A model generated the notes under the pieces. The model had not been told where the DNA came from. It saw only the letters and a program-made list of their open reading frames with translations, and searched no databases. From positions 1-23,817 of IMG/VR virus record IMGVR_UViG_3300025282_003020: a DNA stretch of 23,817 bases. The stretch is one strand, 5' to 3'. This document shows, one piece after another, positions 15,665 to 22,863 of the stretch. A program made the position numbers and the translations under genes. How positions within the stretch are numbered: the first letter of the stretch is position 1; every line of letters begins with the position of its first letter. Origin of the DNA: a virus.

Positions 15665-18052
15665 TTACGCCGTCATATATTGTTTGTCAAAAACTCCTTC
15701 GTCTATACCATACTGTATGGTTGGAACGAAGACCGGTCCTTTCTTCCTCTTCCCGTCCACCATATAAAGCTGGTTATAAGGCAAGCCTTTCGCCTTCTTC
15801 TCTGCCTCGACCTCATCAAACGGTTCCGGCATAGATGCGAGCAGTTCGTCCCATTTGGTCGGGTCGGGCATCTGCCCTGCAATAAACGATGTCTGTGGCT
15901 GCCCCATCATCTGCTGGTACGCTGCCTGACCTGCCGGTCCGACCTGTTCAAAGATGTCCGAATAGTCAGGATCCTCGGCGGTGGGGGGCATATCGCCCAT
16001 CCCCATATCTTGTTGCCACTCCCCATAGGGAAGGTCTTTTGGTGCAATGTCTCCCATCGGTGGCTGTCCCATAACGCTCGGTGCTGTGGTCGGAGCGCCA
16101 TCGCCAAAATAATCGGTGGCACCAGTTGGCTGTTGCCACTCTCCATAGGGAAGGTCTGACGGGGCAGCGTCTTCTTTGGTGCGGTTTCTCATCATCCGCT
16201 CAAAGATCCAAGCCTCTGACATCCCCATGTTCCTGTGGTGTTGCATGACCCTGGCTGCGCTGTTCTGTAGTGCTTTGGACCAGTTCCCCATCCCGCCGCC
16301 TGTCAGGTTGAGATTTATCAGCGCCAGCCTATTGTCGCCGTAGGCGTCGCCTGTGCCGAACAGTGCGTCCATCCAGGTATATTTTTCTTCGTCCCCTGGT
16401 GGCCACGTATCAAAATCCTGATTGTTCTCGTACTGCAAGAGTATGCGGGCTACGTCCCTTGCTTGCGACAGCATAGCAGGGTTAGCAAGGGTCAGTGCCG
16501 GATTTCTGAGATACTTTTCGAGGAAGGCCGCATACTGCGTTTCGAGTGACCCTCTTGCGGCTGTCACTTGCTTATCTTCAGTGAGATAGTCTGCTTCCGC
16601 AATCGCCTTGATGTTTTCCCACGCTGAACTACCTCCTACGAGAAGGAACATAGCCCTCGTCTGTTTGAAGATAGAAGGCAGTTCCTTTAGCACATCCGAT
16701 CTTCCCACGCCTGGGATCGCATATATCCTCTGGTAAAATATCTTTCCGAGGTTCTCGTCCCATTTACCCGGCTCGCCTGTCGGGATAGGTCCCCCCAGAT
16801 CAATCTTTCCTGTAACGGGGCGCTGCGAGGGGTCGCCTCCTGTTCTCTCCAGTATGTCCTGCTGTTGTATCGTATTTAGCAGGAAGTTCCGCTCTGGTTG
16901 AGGAGTCGCCTCCTTTGGGACTGGATATCCTTGGGCTGACCCGCCGAGAACAGTATGTATTGCCGGATCATAGCCCCCTGGGCCAGGGGTCATCTGTTGT
17001 TCTTGCGTCTGTTCGAGAGACATCGGGTCGAGTCCAAGTCCCATAGATTCTTCAATCTGCTGCCTGAACTCATCGGGATCTCCGCCGACACCAAGCACAC
17101 TGCCTTCCCATCCCGGCAGGTTCATCCATACCTGCAATGTATCGGGTGTCTGACCCTGTAATTCAGCAAGTATCTCGTTGGGTGAGGCGGAATAGTTGTC
17201 AGCCTCGTCTGGCTCAAACAACTTATTGAGCTTTACAGCCGCTGCTATTTGAGGATTCTGTGCAGTCATCTTTTCTAGCTGACCTTCTCCAAACCCTGTT
17301 ATAATATCGCCGACGCCTTCAGTGATACCTGTGCCGATGTCCTGGTATCCACCTGCGAGTAACTGCTGTCCTTCTGCTTGTGCCTCAAATCCTGTCGTGA
17401 ATATATCGGCCATGTTGCCCGCAACGCCTTTCACTGTGTCGAACAACCCGCCTTTGTCTGGACCCTGCTCAGGCGGTTCGCCCGTGCCTGCATAGACAGG
17501 AGCGGCTGTTAAATCAAAGAGTCCCGTGACCGCATCTGCCATCTGGTCGCCGGCGGCGGAGAAGATTGGACCTTCCTGCCCCATCATTCCTTCGGTCACA
17601 GCCTTGTTGCCTATGGCTCCCATCATATCGTCTATCGCGCTGCCTGCCGTATCGAGCAGGTTGTCGGCCACGCTGAAGAACGTGTCCCACACATCGTTGT
17701 CATAGTAGTCATCGCCCTCCATGTCGTCTGACAATGCGCCCAGTGCCAGTATGCCGGGATACTCTTGTATGACCGAATCCACGACCTCCGGCACCAGTGA
17801 CGGACCGTATGGTGTCATCATAGCATCGGGCTTGTCCATCTGGTAGATGGCCTTCTCCACGAGGAACTCGTCATCAGGTAGTTCCGCGAAATACTCGTCT
17901 GAGAACTCGTCCTCGACGAGCGTGTCGTAAAAGTTCGTAGCGGCCTCATCGAAGTCGCTGTCGTTCTCGACCATATCGTAGTAGACGGAAGCGGGTGCTC
18001 CCTTCCACCAGTTACCTGCTATGTTCAGTATGTTGTTGATATTAAATGCCAT
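15665..18052 (-). CDS. Large acidic virion-associated protein of unknown function
   Basis: This is a 795-aa, strongly acidic protein. Residues 1-140 are Asp/Glu/Tyr-rich (NFYDTLVEDEFSDEYFAELP). Residues 140-270 are Gly/Ala/Met-rich with amphipathic helices (TGITEGVGDIITGFGEG), resembling membrane-active or pore-lining segments. Residues 270-450 are Pro/Gln linker. Residues 450-620 form a more globular helical part (GKIFYQRIYAIPGVGRSDVL, QYAAFLEKYLRNPALTLANP). Residues 630-690 carry two copies of DLPYGEWQQ, and the C-terminus ends in FVPTIQYGIDEGVFDKQY. It follows the portal stop directly (TAGATG), with GGGAGG as ribosome-binding site inside the portal's last codons. By position and composition it may be an ejected or portal-proximal protein. 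No enzyme motif seen. Confidence 0.55.
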   Translation of the reverse strand: MAFNINNILNIAGNWWKGAPASVYYDMVENDSDFDEAATNFYDTLVEDEFSDEYFAELPDDEFLVEKAIYQMDKPDAMMTPYGPSLVPEVVDSVIQEYPGILALGALSDDMEGDDYYDNDVWDTFFSVADNLLDTAGSAIDDMMGAIGNKAVTEGMMGQEGPIFSAAGDQMADAVTGLFDLTAAPVYAGTGEPPEQGPDKGGLFDTVKGVAGNMADIFTTGFEAQAEGQQLLAGGYQDIGTGITEGVGDIITGFGEGQLEKMTAQNPQIAAAVKLNKLFEPDEADNYSASPNEILAELQGQTPDTLQVWMNLPGWEGSVLGVGGDPDEFRQQIEESMGLGLDPMSLEQTQEQQMTPGPGGYDPAIHTVLGGSAQGYPVPKEATPQPERNFLLNTIQQQDILERTGGDPSQRPVTGKIDLGGPIPTGEPGKWDENLGKIFYQRIYAIPGVGRSDVLKELPSIFKQTRAMFLLVGGSSAWENIKAIAEADYLTEDKQVTAARGSLETQYAAFLEKYLRNPALTLANPAMLSQARDVARILLQYENNQDFDTWPPGDEEKYTWMDALFGTGDAYGDNRLALINLNLTGGGMGNWSKALQNSAARVMQHHRNMGMSEAWIFERMMRNRTKEDAAPSDLPYGEWQQPTGATDYFGDGAPTTAPSVMGQPPMGDIAPKDLPYGEWQQDMGMGDMPPTAEDPDYSDIFEQVGPAGQAAYQQMMGQPQTSFIAGQMPDPTKWDELLASMPEPFDEVEAEKKAKGLPYNQLYMVDGKRKKGPVFVPTIQYGIDEGVFDKQYMTA
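16011..16157 (-). repeat. Two in-frame 27-bp direct repeats, 120 bp apart, within the 795-aa gene
   Basis: Copies at 16011-16037 and 16131-16157 differ at one base and are exactly 120 bp apart, so both encode DLPYGEWQQ in frame (about residues 633-641 and 673-681). The 40-residue unit is partly conserved: AP-x-DLPYGEWQQ is followed by Met/Gly/Pro/Asp-rich linker in both. This looks like an internal duplication of a short binding motif. Confidence 0.8.
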
Positions 18053-19906
18053 CTACGGTCCTCCCTGAGCGCCCGGTCTTGGGGTGCCTGGTGGCACCGC
18101 CGGACCCTGTGGTGGTGTCGGCATTGGTGGTGGGACGCCCATCATGGCCTCCGGCATAACCGCCGGATTCATAGTAGGTGGCCCCCCGGGAGGGGGTCCC
18201 GACGGGAGGGGACCTATCGGGCCTGCCCCAGGAGGGCCAAGGGGGCCTGGCAGAGCGGCAGGGGGAGGTGGTGGCCCTGCGGCCAGAGCCTCGGCATCTT
18301 GTCGTTTCTTCATCAGGACGCTCATCAGTTCGCTGACATAGAACTGCACCAGGTCGTCCCTTCCCTGCCGTTCTGAGGCGAGGAGGAGACTCCAGAGGGC
18401 TGCTTCCGGCAGCATCCTCTCGGCGAGTTGCTCCTTGATAGAGTCGTCCATCTGGTCTGCGTCCTGTATAGCGAGGATACGGTCACGTATCGCCCTGTCA
18501 GACAGTAACGGTGTCGGTCCCTCTCGTGCGATCTGAGCCATCGAGAACCGTGTCATATCGTCCTGTGGCAGTTGTCCCACGAGGTTGACGACGGGAGATC
18601 CCGTGTTCTTCAGTATATCCGGGCTTATCTCCTCGGTGAAGTAGACACGGTTCCTGTCCATGCCTGACACCTCCATCGACTTGAACGAGCCTTCGGCGTA
18701 CTGGTCTGCTATCAGGTTGAAGATCATCTGGTACGCCTTCTCCGTTGCCCGGAGATACTTGTTGATGACCGTTTCCACGCCCTGTCTGAGCGTATTGATA
18801 GCGAACCCTGATAACTGGAACGGCAGTTCTCCGTAGACGGAGTGCGGTATCGAGCCGCGCTGCATCTCTCCTGATACGAGGCTCATAAAAGCGCCTGTCT
18901 CTTTCGCCATCTCAAGGAGTCCGAGCGGTTCGACGTTCTCGTTCTGGGCGAGGGATATCTCGGAACCCTCTAAGTAGGGGTCTTCGTCGAGTGACTTCAT
19001 CCCGTCACGGGAACGGACGATGAGTCCCTGCCGTCGTGACCGTGCGGTCAGTTCGAGCAACGTACTCATCATCAGGTTGTGTTTCGGATAGAGGTCGCGT
19101 GTGGCACGGAACACCGATTCGCCGACATCGGAGATGGTGTCGTCCATATTGGACTGTGAGAGTGCCACGATATAGGGGTTCGCCCCGACCGGCCCCAGGA
19201 ATGCCGGTACCTGGTCGGCACCGTGCCTCGTCTGTTTCTTTATCACTCTCGTGAGTGGTGTCGTCGCAGAGCCGTTGTTGATGAGGATCGTGTTCATCTC
19301 TTTGTCATAGAAGTCATAGACGTCTATGCCGTCCACCTTGTGCGGTGTGTCCCAGTCAACCCTGACGTTGTACTGGGAGAATATCTGATCCTTGGTCTTG
19401 GGCACCCTGTAGCACACCCATTCGAGGCCGTCGGGTCCCATGCCCCAGTATGTATGGAGCGGATCCCAGGGTGTTATGTCCACGTAGGTCGTGCCGTCCT
19501 CACGTTTGGCGAGGAGCGCCCGTCCTGCGTACCACCCACGTATCACTGCGTACCATCCTATCTGGTCGCGCAGGGTGGGGAGCATCAGGCGGCAGAGCCG
19601 TTCATCGGCTGCTGCCAGTATACCGATGAGGAACCGTTCTTTTCGGTCGTTCTTCTCACGGAGTTCCGCATCCGCCCCGTCGTGGGGGATACGGACGGTC
19701 ATCTCAGCGCCGGACACCCAGCCGATGACCTTTTCCGCATAGGTCTGCGGGTCATTGGACGTATAGGACTGGTAGCCCTCACCCGCGTCGTATGGTTCGA
19801 GCCGATACAGGGCGTGGTCGTCCTGCATCCTCTGCCTGAGCGGTTCGGTAGCGTCGTAATGGGCGTCTACCAGTGCTACGATATCCTCTGGTTTTCTTCG
19901 TGCCAT
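18053..19906 (-). CDS. Portal protein
   Basis: This is a 617-aa protein directly after terL. The N-terminal half (about 100-200) has the clip/wing-type pattern with GWYAVIRGWYAGRALLAKRE, YVDITPWDPLHTYWG and WVCYRVPKTKDQI. Residues 270-400 contain the stem and crown-type helices: ESVFRATRDLYPKHNLMMST, then a SGEMQRGSIPHSVYGELPFQ loop and LRQGVETVINKYLRATEKAY. Residues from about 545 to the end are a low-complexity Pro/Gly/Met tail. Length and order are right for a portal, the dodecameric ring through which DNA enters and leaves. It begins right after the terL stop (TAGATG). The call rests on gene order plus the helix/loop pattern; no unique catalytic residue exists to confirm it. Confidence 0.8.
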   Translation of the reverse strand: MARRKPEDIVALVDAHYDATEPLRQRMQDDHALYRLEPYDAGEGYQSYTSNDPQTYAEKVIGWVSGAEMTVRIPHDGADAELREKNDRKERFLIGILAAADERLCRLMLPTLRDQIGWYAVIRGWYAGRALLAKREDGTTYVDITPWDPLHTYWGMGPDGLEWVCYRVPKTKDQIFSQYNVRVDWDTPHKVDGIDVYDFYDKEMNTILINNGSATTPLTRVIKKQTRHGADQVPAFLGPVGANPYIVALSQSNMDDTISDVGESVFRATRDLYPKHNLMMSTLLELTARSRRQGLIVRSRDGMKSLDEDPYLEGSEISLAQNENVEPLGLLEMAKETGAFMSLVSGEMQRGSIPHSVYGELPFQLSGFAINTLRQGVETVINKYLRATEKAYQMIFNLIADQYAEGSFKSMEVSGMDRNRVYFTEEISPDILKNTGSPVVNLVGQLPQDDMTRFSMAQIAREGPTPLLSDRAIRDRILAIQDADQMDDSIKEQLAERMLPEAALWSLLLASERQGRDDLVQFYVSELMSVLMKKRQDAEALAAGPPPPPAALPGPLGPPGAGPIGPLPSGPPPGGPPTMNPAVMPEAMMGVPPPMPTPPQGPAVPPGTPRPGAQGGP

Positions 19907-21259
19907 CTACACCCACCTTTTCACATGGATACGTTCCCGTCCTTCGACGTAGCCGTACCCGAATCTGTCTATGAGGCCGTAGATTATGGCTTTTACGCCA
20001 TGATTATACTTGTCTTCAGGGATTTCGCCAACTATGTTCCCTTCCCTGTCTGTTTTCCACCTGTACGCCTTGGTCTGCCCGTCGAATGGATTGGGTGCCG
20101 AGCCGAACTCCGAGAGGATGCCGTGGCACTTCGGGCTGAAGACGATACGTGGGGCGTGGGTCTTGGGGTCTATCTTGAGCCACCCCTTGAGCCTCTCCGT
20201 CCCCTCGTTGATCCTGATCTTCTGGGACGAGAGGTAGAGTCCTGTTCTGTCGAGCCAGACCTCTGCGGGGGCTGCCATTGCCTGGTGCTGGTTCCCTGCG
20301 ATGTCGATGACCCCGAACTTTGCGTCGGGCCACCACTCTCGTGACTGGGCGACGTCGATGATGTCGTCGGTGACGAGTTGTTGTTCGTAGATCTCGTCGA
20401 TGACTCTGATCTGTTCTCCGATGACCTGGACGACCTCCACGGCATACGCTCCAGCATAGCCCGGATCCATCCAGATATGGACTGGTTCACCTGGTTCATA
20501 TTCCACCTCGCTTATATGCGCGTCGGGACGGAACTCAGGGAACACGAGTCCTTTGGGGGGCGAGGGTTTCCCCTCGATGCGTTCCATGAAGAAGTCGTCG
20601 CTCGACGCCTCTTTGAGTCTCTGTATCTCCGGGTCGTATTCCCCACCCGGATACAGGTGTATATTCGTATAACTCGGCAGGGAGAACGCCCGTGCATCCT
20701 TCTCCGCACCTGAAGCCCATGCCGTGAACATCTGGGGGTACCAACCTAGCGACCCCTCGAATGTTCCTGCGAGGAAGAGCCATCCCCGTTTCGGGGCGCA
20801 TCTGCCCCTCAATCTGAAGAATGTTTCGATATCGAGCTGGGAGGCTTCGCATCCGAGGATCCCGTTGGGTGCCCGCATTGCGAGTGTTCGTGGGTCTTTT
20901 GCGCTCTTCGTTTCAATCCGTGTGCCATCAGCAAGAGTGAGATGACCGGGATCGACTCGCTTCGATGCTTCTTTGAGGATTCCGAGCATGGAGAAGTCCT
21001 GCAAGAGGTACTCGAACTCTGCTCTAGTCCTCTCATAATCCGCCGCAACGAGCCAGTATAATCCTCGCTCTTCTGTCTCCGCAAAGCGTCCGAGGAGATA
21101 TTTCGATGCGATGAGGGATTTCCCTGCCTGTTCACCGCCTGCGACGAGGTTGAACCTGTAGGGCGAGTTGAGAATAACCTTCTGCTCGTCCGTAGGAGTG
21201 AAACCAACCTTCTGAAAAAGGTAGTCACGTAAATCAGGCCCTTTCGTCGCGGTGGTCAC
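19907..21259 (-). CDS. terL: Terminase large subunit
   Basis: This is a 450-aa DNA-packaging motor and nuclease. The ATPase domain has Walker A GGEQAGKS at 41-48 (Lys47), a segment GILGCEASQLD (133-143) in the Walker B neighbourhood, and the coupling-type GTFEGS at 165-170. The RNase H-like nuclease half has the Asp265 strand (HIWMDPGYAGAYAVE) and Asp319 strand (FGVIDIAGNQHQA). The third motif region is DKYNHGVKAIIYGL (416-429), with Lys423 where many homologues have the metal-binding Asp. Start is GTG at 21259, which overlaps the stop of the upstream micro-gene (TAGTG), so coupling probably helps initiation; the Shine-Dalgarno there is poor. It acts with the small subunit at the portal vertex. 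Confidence 0.92.
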   Translation of the reverse strand: MTTATKGPDLRDYLFQKVGFTPTDEQKVILNSPYRFNLVAGGEQAGKSLIASKYLLGRFAETEERGLYWLVAADYERTRAEFEYLLQDFSMLGILKEASKRVDPGHLTLADGTRIETKSAKDPRTLAMRAPNGILGCEASQLDIETFFRLRGRCAPKRGWLFLAGTFEGSLGWYPQMFTAWASGAEKDARAFSLPSYTNIHLYPGGEYDPEIQRLKEASSDDFFMERIEGKPSPPKGLVFPEFRPDAHISEVEYEPGEPVHIWMDPGYAGAYAVEVVQVIGEQIRVIDEIYEQQLVTDDIIDVAQSREWWPDAKFGVIDIAGNQHQAMAAPAEVWLDRTGLYLSSQKIRINEGTERLKGWLKIDPKTHAPRIVFSPKCHGILSEFGSAPNPFDGQTKAYRWKTDREGNIVGEIPEDKYNHGVKAIIYGLIDRFGYGYVEGRERIHVKRWV

Positions 21260-21372
21260 TACTCGCCTTCGCCTTCTCCCTCTTCCTCGTCACCGCCGGT
21301 CTGTTCCCCGGTCTGTTCCTCTTCACAGGCGCATTCCTCTTCACACTCACACCGTTCTTTCTCTGTCGTCAT
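21259..21372 (-). CDS. 37-aa acidic micro-protein with C-x-C-x3-C-x-C
   Basis: From an ATG at 21372 it reads MTTEKERCECEEECACEEE and then a Gly/Glu-rich tail (EEEGEGEGE). Sixteen of 37 residues are Glu and four are Cys, arranged C-x-C-x3-C-x-C. The ribosome-binding site is excellent (AGGAGG, five bases before ATG). Its start overlaps the stop of the preceding 41-aa gene (ATGA) and its stop overlaps terL's GTG start (TAGTG). Being locked between two genes with coupled junctions argues strongly that it is translated. It could bind metal through the cysteines or, being very acidic, mimic DNA, but neither is shown. At minimum its translation would drive terL initiation. Confidence 0.65.
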   Translation of the reverse strand: MTTEKERCECEEECACEEEQTGEQTGGDEEEGEGEGE

Positions 21373-21494
21373 CTCTTCCTCCTTGATTTTGACATAGCGA
21401 TAGCGACCGCCTGCTTCTGCGGGCGGCCTTCCTTCTTCAGTGTCCGTATATTACTGCTGATCGCCTTCCGGCTCTTTCCCTTTTTCAGAGGCAT
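21369..21494 (-). CDS. Tiny basic phage protein (MPLKKGKS type, 41 aa)
   Basis: The protein reads MPLKKGKSRKAISSNIRTLK and then a KEGRPQKQAVAIAMS element with a basic end (KSRRKR). The pattern MPLKKGxSxKxISxNIxxL with GxPQKQAVAIAxS is one I recognise from tiny proteins of many tailed phages, often next to the terminase or portal genes. Their function is unestablished. The GGAG ten bases upstream lies inside the 3' end of terS, and the gene overlaps terS by 44 bases in another frame. Its stop overlaps the start of the acidic micro-gene. High charge and the conserved 'PQKQAVAIA' helix suggest a nucleic-acid- or terminase-binding role (inference). Confidence 0.8.
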   Translation of the reverse strand: MPLKKGKSRKAISSNIRTLKKEGRPQKQAVAIAMSKSRRKR

Positions 21495-21987
21495 CGCTTC
21501 GTCGCTCCAGTATCTCGGATAACGTCCTCTCGACCGTCACGGGGAGTTTCTCCTCTTCCACATCGCCACGACCCTTGCCAACCTCTTTCGCCGCCTTGCG
21601 CCACTCGATGATGAGTTCCTTCGCGGAATCCTCGCTCATAGCGAACTGCGGGCGGTACTTCTGGGGCATATTAGCATTCAACAAACCAATGAGCAAGATG
21701 TCACTGCCACGGTTCTTGTCAGGATTCCTCACCCGGTCGAGGGCCAGCCCCTCCAGGGACTCGGCAAACGACTGCCGCATCAAATCAAAACGCTTCGCGA
21801 ACTCAGGATCCTTGTGCCAGTTCCCATAACTCAACCTCGATATGCCGGCTATCTCACAAGCCTTCCGTATCGTCCCCCATTCCTCATACGCGGCAAGGAA
21901 GACCTCCTTCCGCTTCACAGCGTCCAGGCTCCTCTGGGTGTTACTCCTCCCAGAAACAAGAGACTCCTTCTCTTCTCTCTCTTCCAT
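21451..21987 (-). CDS. terS: Terminase small subunit
   Basis: This is 178 aa from an ATG at 21987, preceded by an AAGGGGG tract seven bases upstream. The frame stays open upstream to 22314, but that stretch crosses the palindrome array and translates to unconvincing sequence, so the internal start is preferred. Residues 15-60 hold the DNA-binding helix-turn-helix: VKRKEVFLAAYEEWGTIRKA, CEIAGISRLSYGNWHKDPEF. A central helical oligomerisation-type region follows (LMRQSFAESLEGLALDRVRN), then an 'ANMPQKYRPQ' element seen in several terS families and an acidic C-terminus for contact with the large subunit. It recognises the packaging start site; the palindromes just upstream of the gene are candidates. 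It is probably the first gene of the late operon. Confidence 0.85.
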   Translation of the reverse strand: MEEREEKESLVSGRSNTQRSLDAVKRKEVFLAAYEEWGTIRKACEIAGISRLSYGNWHKDPEFAKRFDLMRQSFAESLEGLALDRVRNPDKNRGSDILLIGLLNANMPQKYRPQFAMSEDSAKELIIEWRKAAKEVGKGRGDVEEEKLPVTVERTLSEILERRSDASEKGKEPEGDQQ

Positions 21988-22028
21988 CTCAAAACCCCCT
22001 TCCCCTAACAACCCTATCCCCTTATGAG

Positions 22029-22185
22029 TATTACTTAGTAATATTACTACTTCCCCCCTTAAGGGGGGGAAGGAAGTAGTAATATTACTAGTAATATTAC
22101 TCGATATTACTAGTAATACTATATCTAAATCACTGGTTTTTAAGGTTTTTTCGGGTATTACTAATGGTATTACTACCATATTACT
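22029..22185. repeat. Array of AGTAATATTACT palindromes upstream of terS (candidate operator / packaging site)
   Basis: The heptamer TATTACT occurs eight times (starting 22029, 22042, 22083, 22095, 22105, 22156, 22168, 22179). Its complement AGTAATA occurs four times (22037, 22078, 22090, 22112). Three pairs make the perfect 12-bp palindrome AGTAATATTACT (22037-22048, 22078-22089, 22090-22101), and 22105-22118 is the inside-out version TATTACTAGTAATA. The first palindrome is part of a larger inverted repeat, 22036-22058 against 22063-22090, with C6/G7 next to a TTAA centre and a small bulge. Another short one is ATGGTA-4-TACCAT at 22164-22179. Location just upstream of terS suits an operator for the late operon, a terS/pac binding site, or an iteron-type element. 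Confidence 0.85.
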
Positions 22186-22232
22186 CCTATCTGTCAATAC
22201 TAGGACCCCTTTAGAGAGAAAAAGTTTGTCAA
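22169..22232 (-). promoter_or_regulatory. Possible late-operon promoter(s) overlapping the palindrome array
   Basis: Read on the minus strand there are two perfect TTGACA boxes, at 22232-22227 and 22197-22192, 35 bases apart and both facing terS. Downstream of the second, 16-17 bases away, lies only a weak -10 (TAGTAA or AGTAAT), itself made of the array's heptamers. A transcript from here would have a leader of about 190 bases. An activator, or relief of a repressor on the palindromes, would fit a late promoter. Exact boxes are uncertain. Confidence 0.35.
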
Positions 22233-22255
22233 GGGTATCACAATAACCAACCATA

Positions 22256-22465
22256 AAACGACAAGACATACCCCCCCTAAGCAACCGATCACAGACAACC
22301 GTAACCACCCTCACAGACCACTACCGACCACTAACCACCGACCAACCAACCACCAACTACCACGTACACAATGCCATCTACTCTCCACCATCTACAGACC
22401 AACTATCCACTACTCACTATTCTCTCCCTTCTCATACTACTCACCCTTCTTCTCATCGGACTTCT
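22256..22465. other. Non-coding C/A/T-rich, nearly G-free tract
   Basis: Both strands lack a credible gene here; the minus strand is littered with stops. On the plus strand the stretch 22321-22455 contains about five G by eye, with runs of CCAAC, CCACT and CTCAT type. A transcript of the plus strand would be C-rich, G-poor and unstructured, like a Rho utilisation (rut) site. A transcript of the minus strand would be G/T/A-rich and contains clustered GG pairs (GGTTGGTTGGTCGGTGG) that could form a two-tier quadruplex. The function is unknown. Confidence 0.6.
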
Positions 22466-22528
22466 TGATTGTTGTCGATGACTGGCATACGTCCCTACCG
22501 CCCCAACCAACTCCTGCCGTCATCGAGC

Positions 22529-22558
22529 GGGGCGGGGCTTGGGCGGCGGGGGTTTTTT
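22529..22558 (+). promoter_or_regulatory. G-quadruplex motif followed by T6
   Basis: The plus strand has G4, C, G4, CTT, G3, CGGC, G5, then six T at 22553-22558. Four runs of at least three G with loops of 1, 3 and 4 bases meet the canonical quadruplex definition. The upstream CCGCCCCAA at about 22499-22507 can also pair imperfectly with TTGGGCGG (22539-22546), so a hairpin-plus-T-run terminator for plus-strand transcripts is an alternative reading. It sits at the border between the G-free tract and the AT-rich segment. Confidence 0.6.
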
Positions 22559-22754
22559 GGTTAATTTTAGAAACTTCTGTAATTCGTTTATACATTGTTT
22601 GTGCTTTGTTTGTGTTTTGTTCAACGTTTCAAGCTTCAAATTATAGGCAAAACAAGCCCTTCTGATAGCTTCACCTATACCAAACTACTAGCAAGGTGGT
22701 TATCGATGCTGTACGTGTCTTACAGTGCGTTGTAGGTACATTGTAGGGTTTTTC

Positions 22755-22787
22755 TTGGATAGTTAACAAAGGTATTAATCTATCCAA
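22755..22787. repeat. Inverted repeat TTGGATAGTTAA / TTAA(T)CTATCCAA
   Basis: Arms of 12 bp (22755-22766 and 22775-22787, with one bulged T at 22779) flank an 8-base loop. There is no T-run on either side, so an operator or origin hairpin is more likely than a terminator. Confidence 0.7.
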
Positions 22788-22863
22788 CTACATCCATTAA
22801 TCAATCACTAGCAATCATCCGGATCGCTTAGTTATCGACAGCTTCGCTGTAAGAAATATTGCC

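Noticed and set aside
19223-20344. 373-codon open frame on the plus strand
   Set aside because: It lies antisense to portal and terL, whose motifs are clear, and its translation lacks any domain pattern. It is a shadow of codon bias on the opposite strand.
22029-22185. CRISPR array or transposon end as explanation for the repeats
   Set aside because: The repeats are 7-12 bp with irregular short spacing and no unique spacers. No transposase, cas gene or target-site duplication is seen.
21988-22314. N-terminal extension of terS by 109 residues up to an ATG at 22314
   Set aside because: The frame is open but runs through the palindrome array and translates to hydrophobic, unlikely sequence. 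The ATG at 21987 has a purine-rich ribosome-binding site and gives a normal terS length.
22838-22850. ACAGC-TTC-GCTGT hairpin as a terminator
   Set aside because: The stem is only five bases with no T-run after it, and no gene ends nearby.
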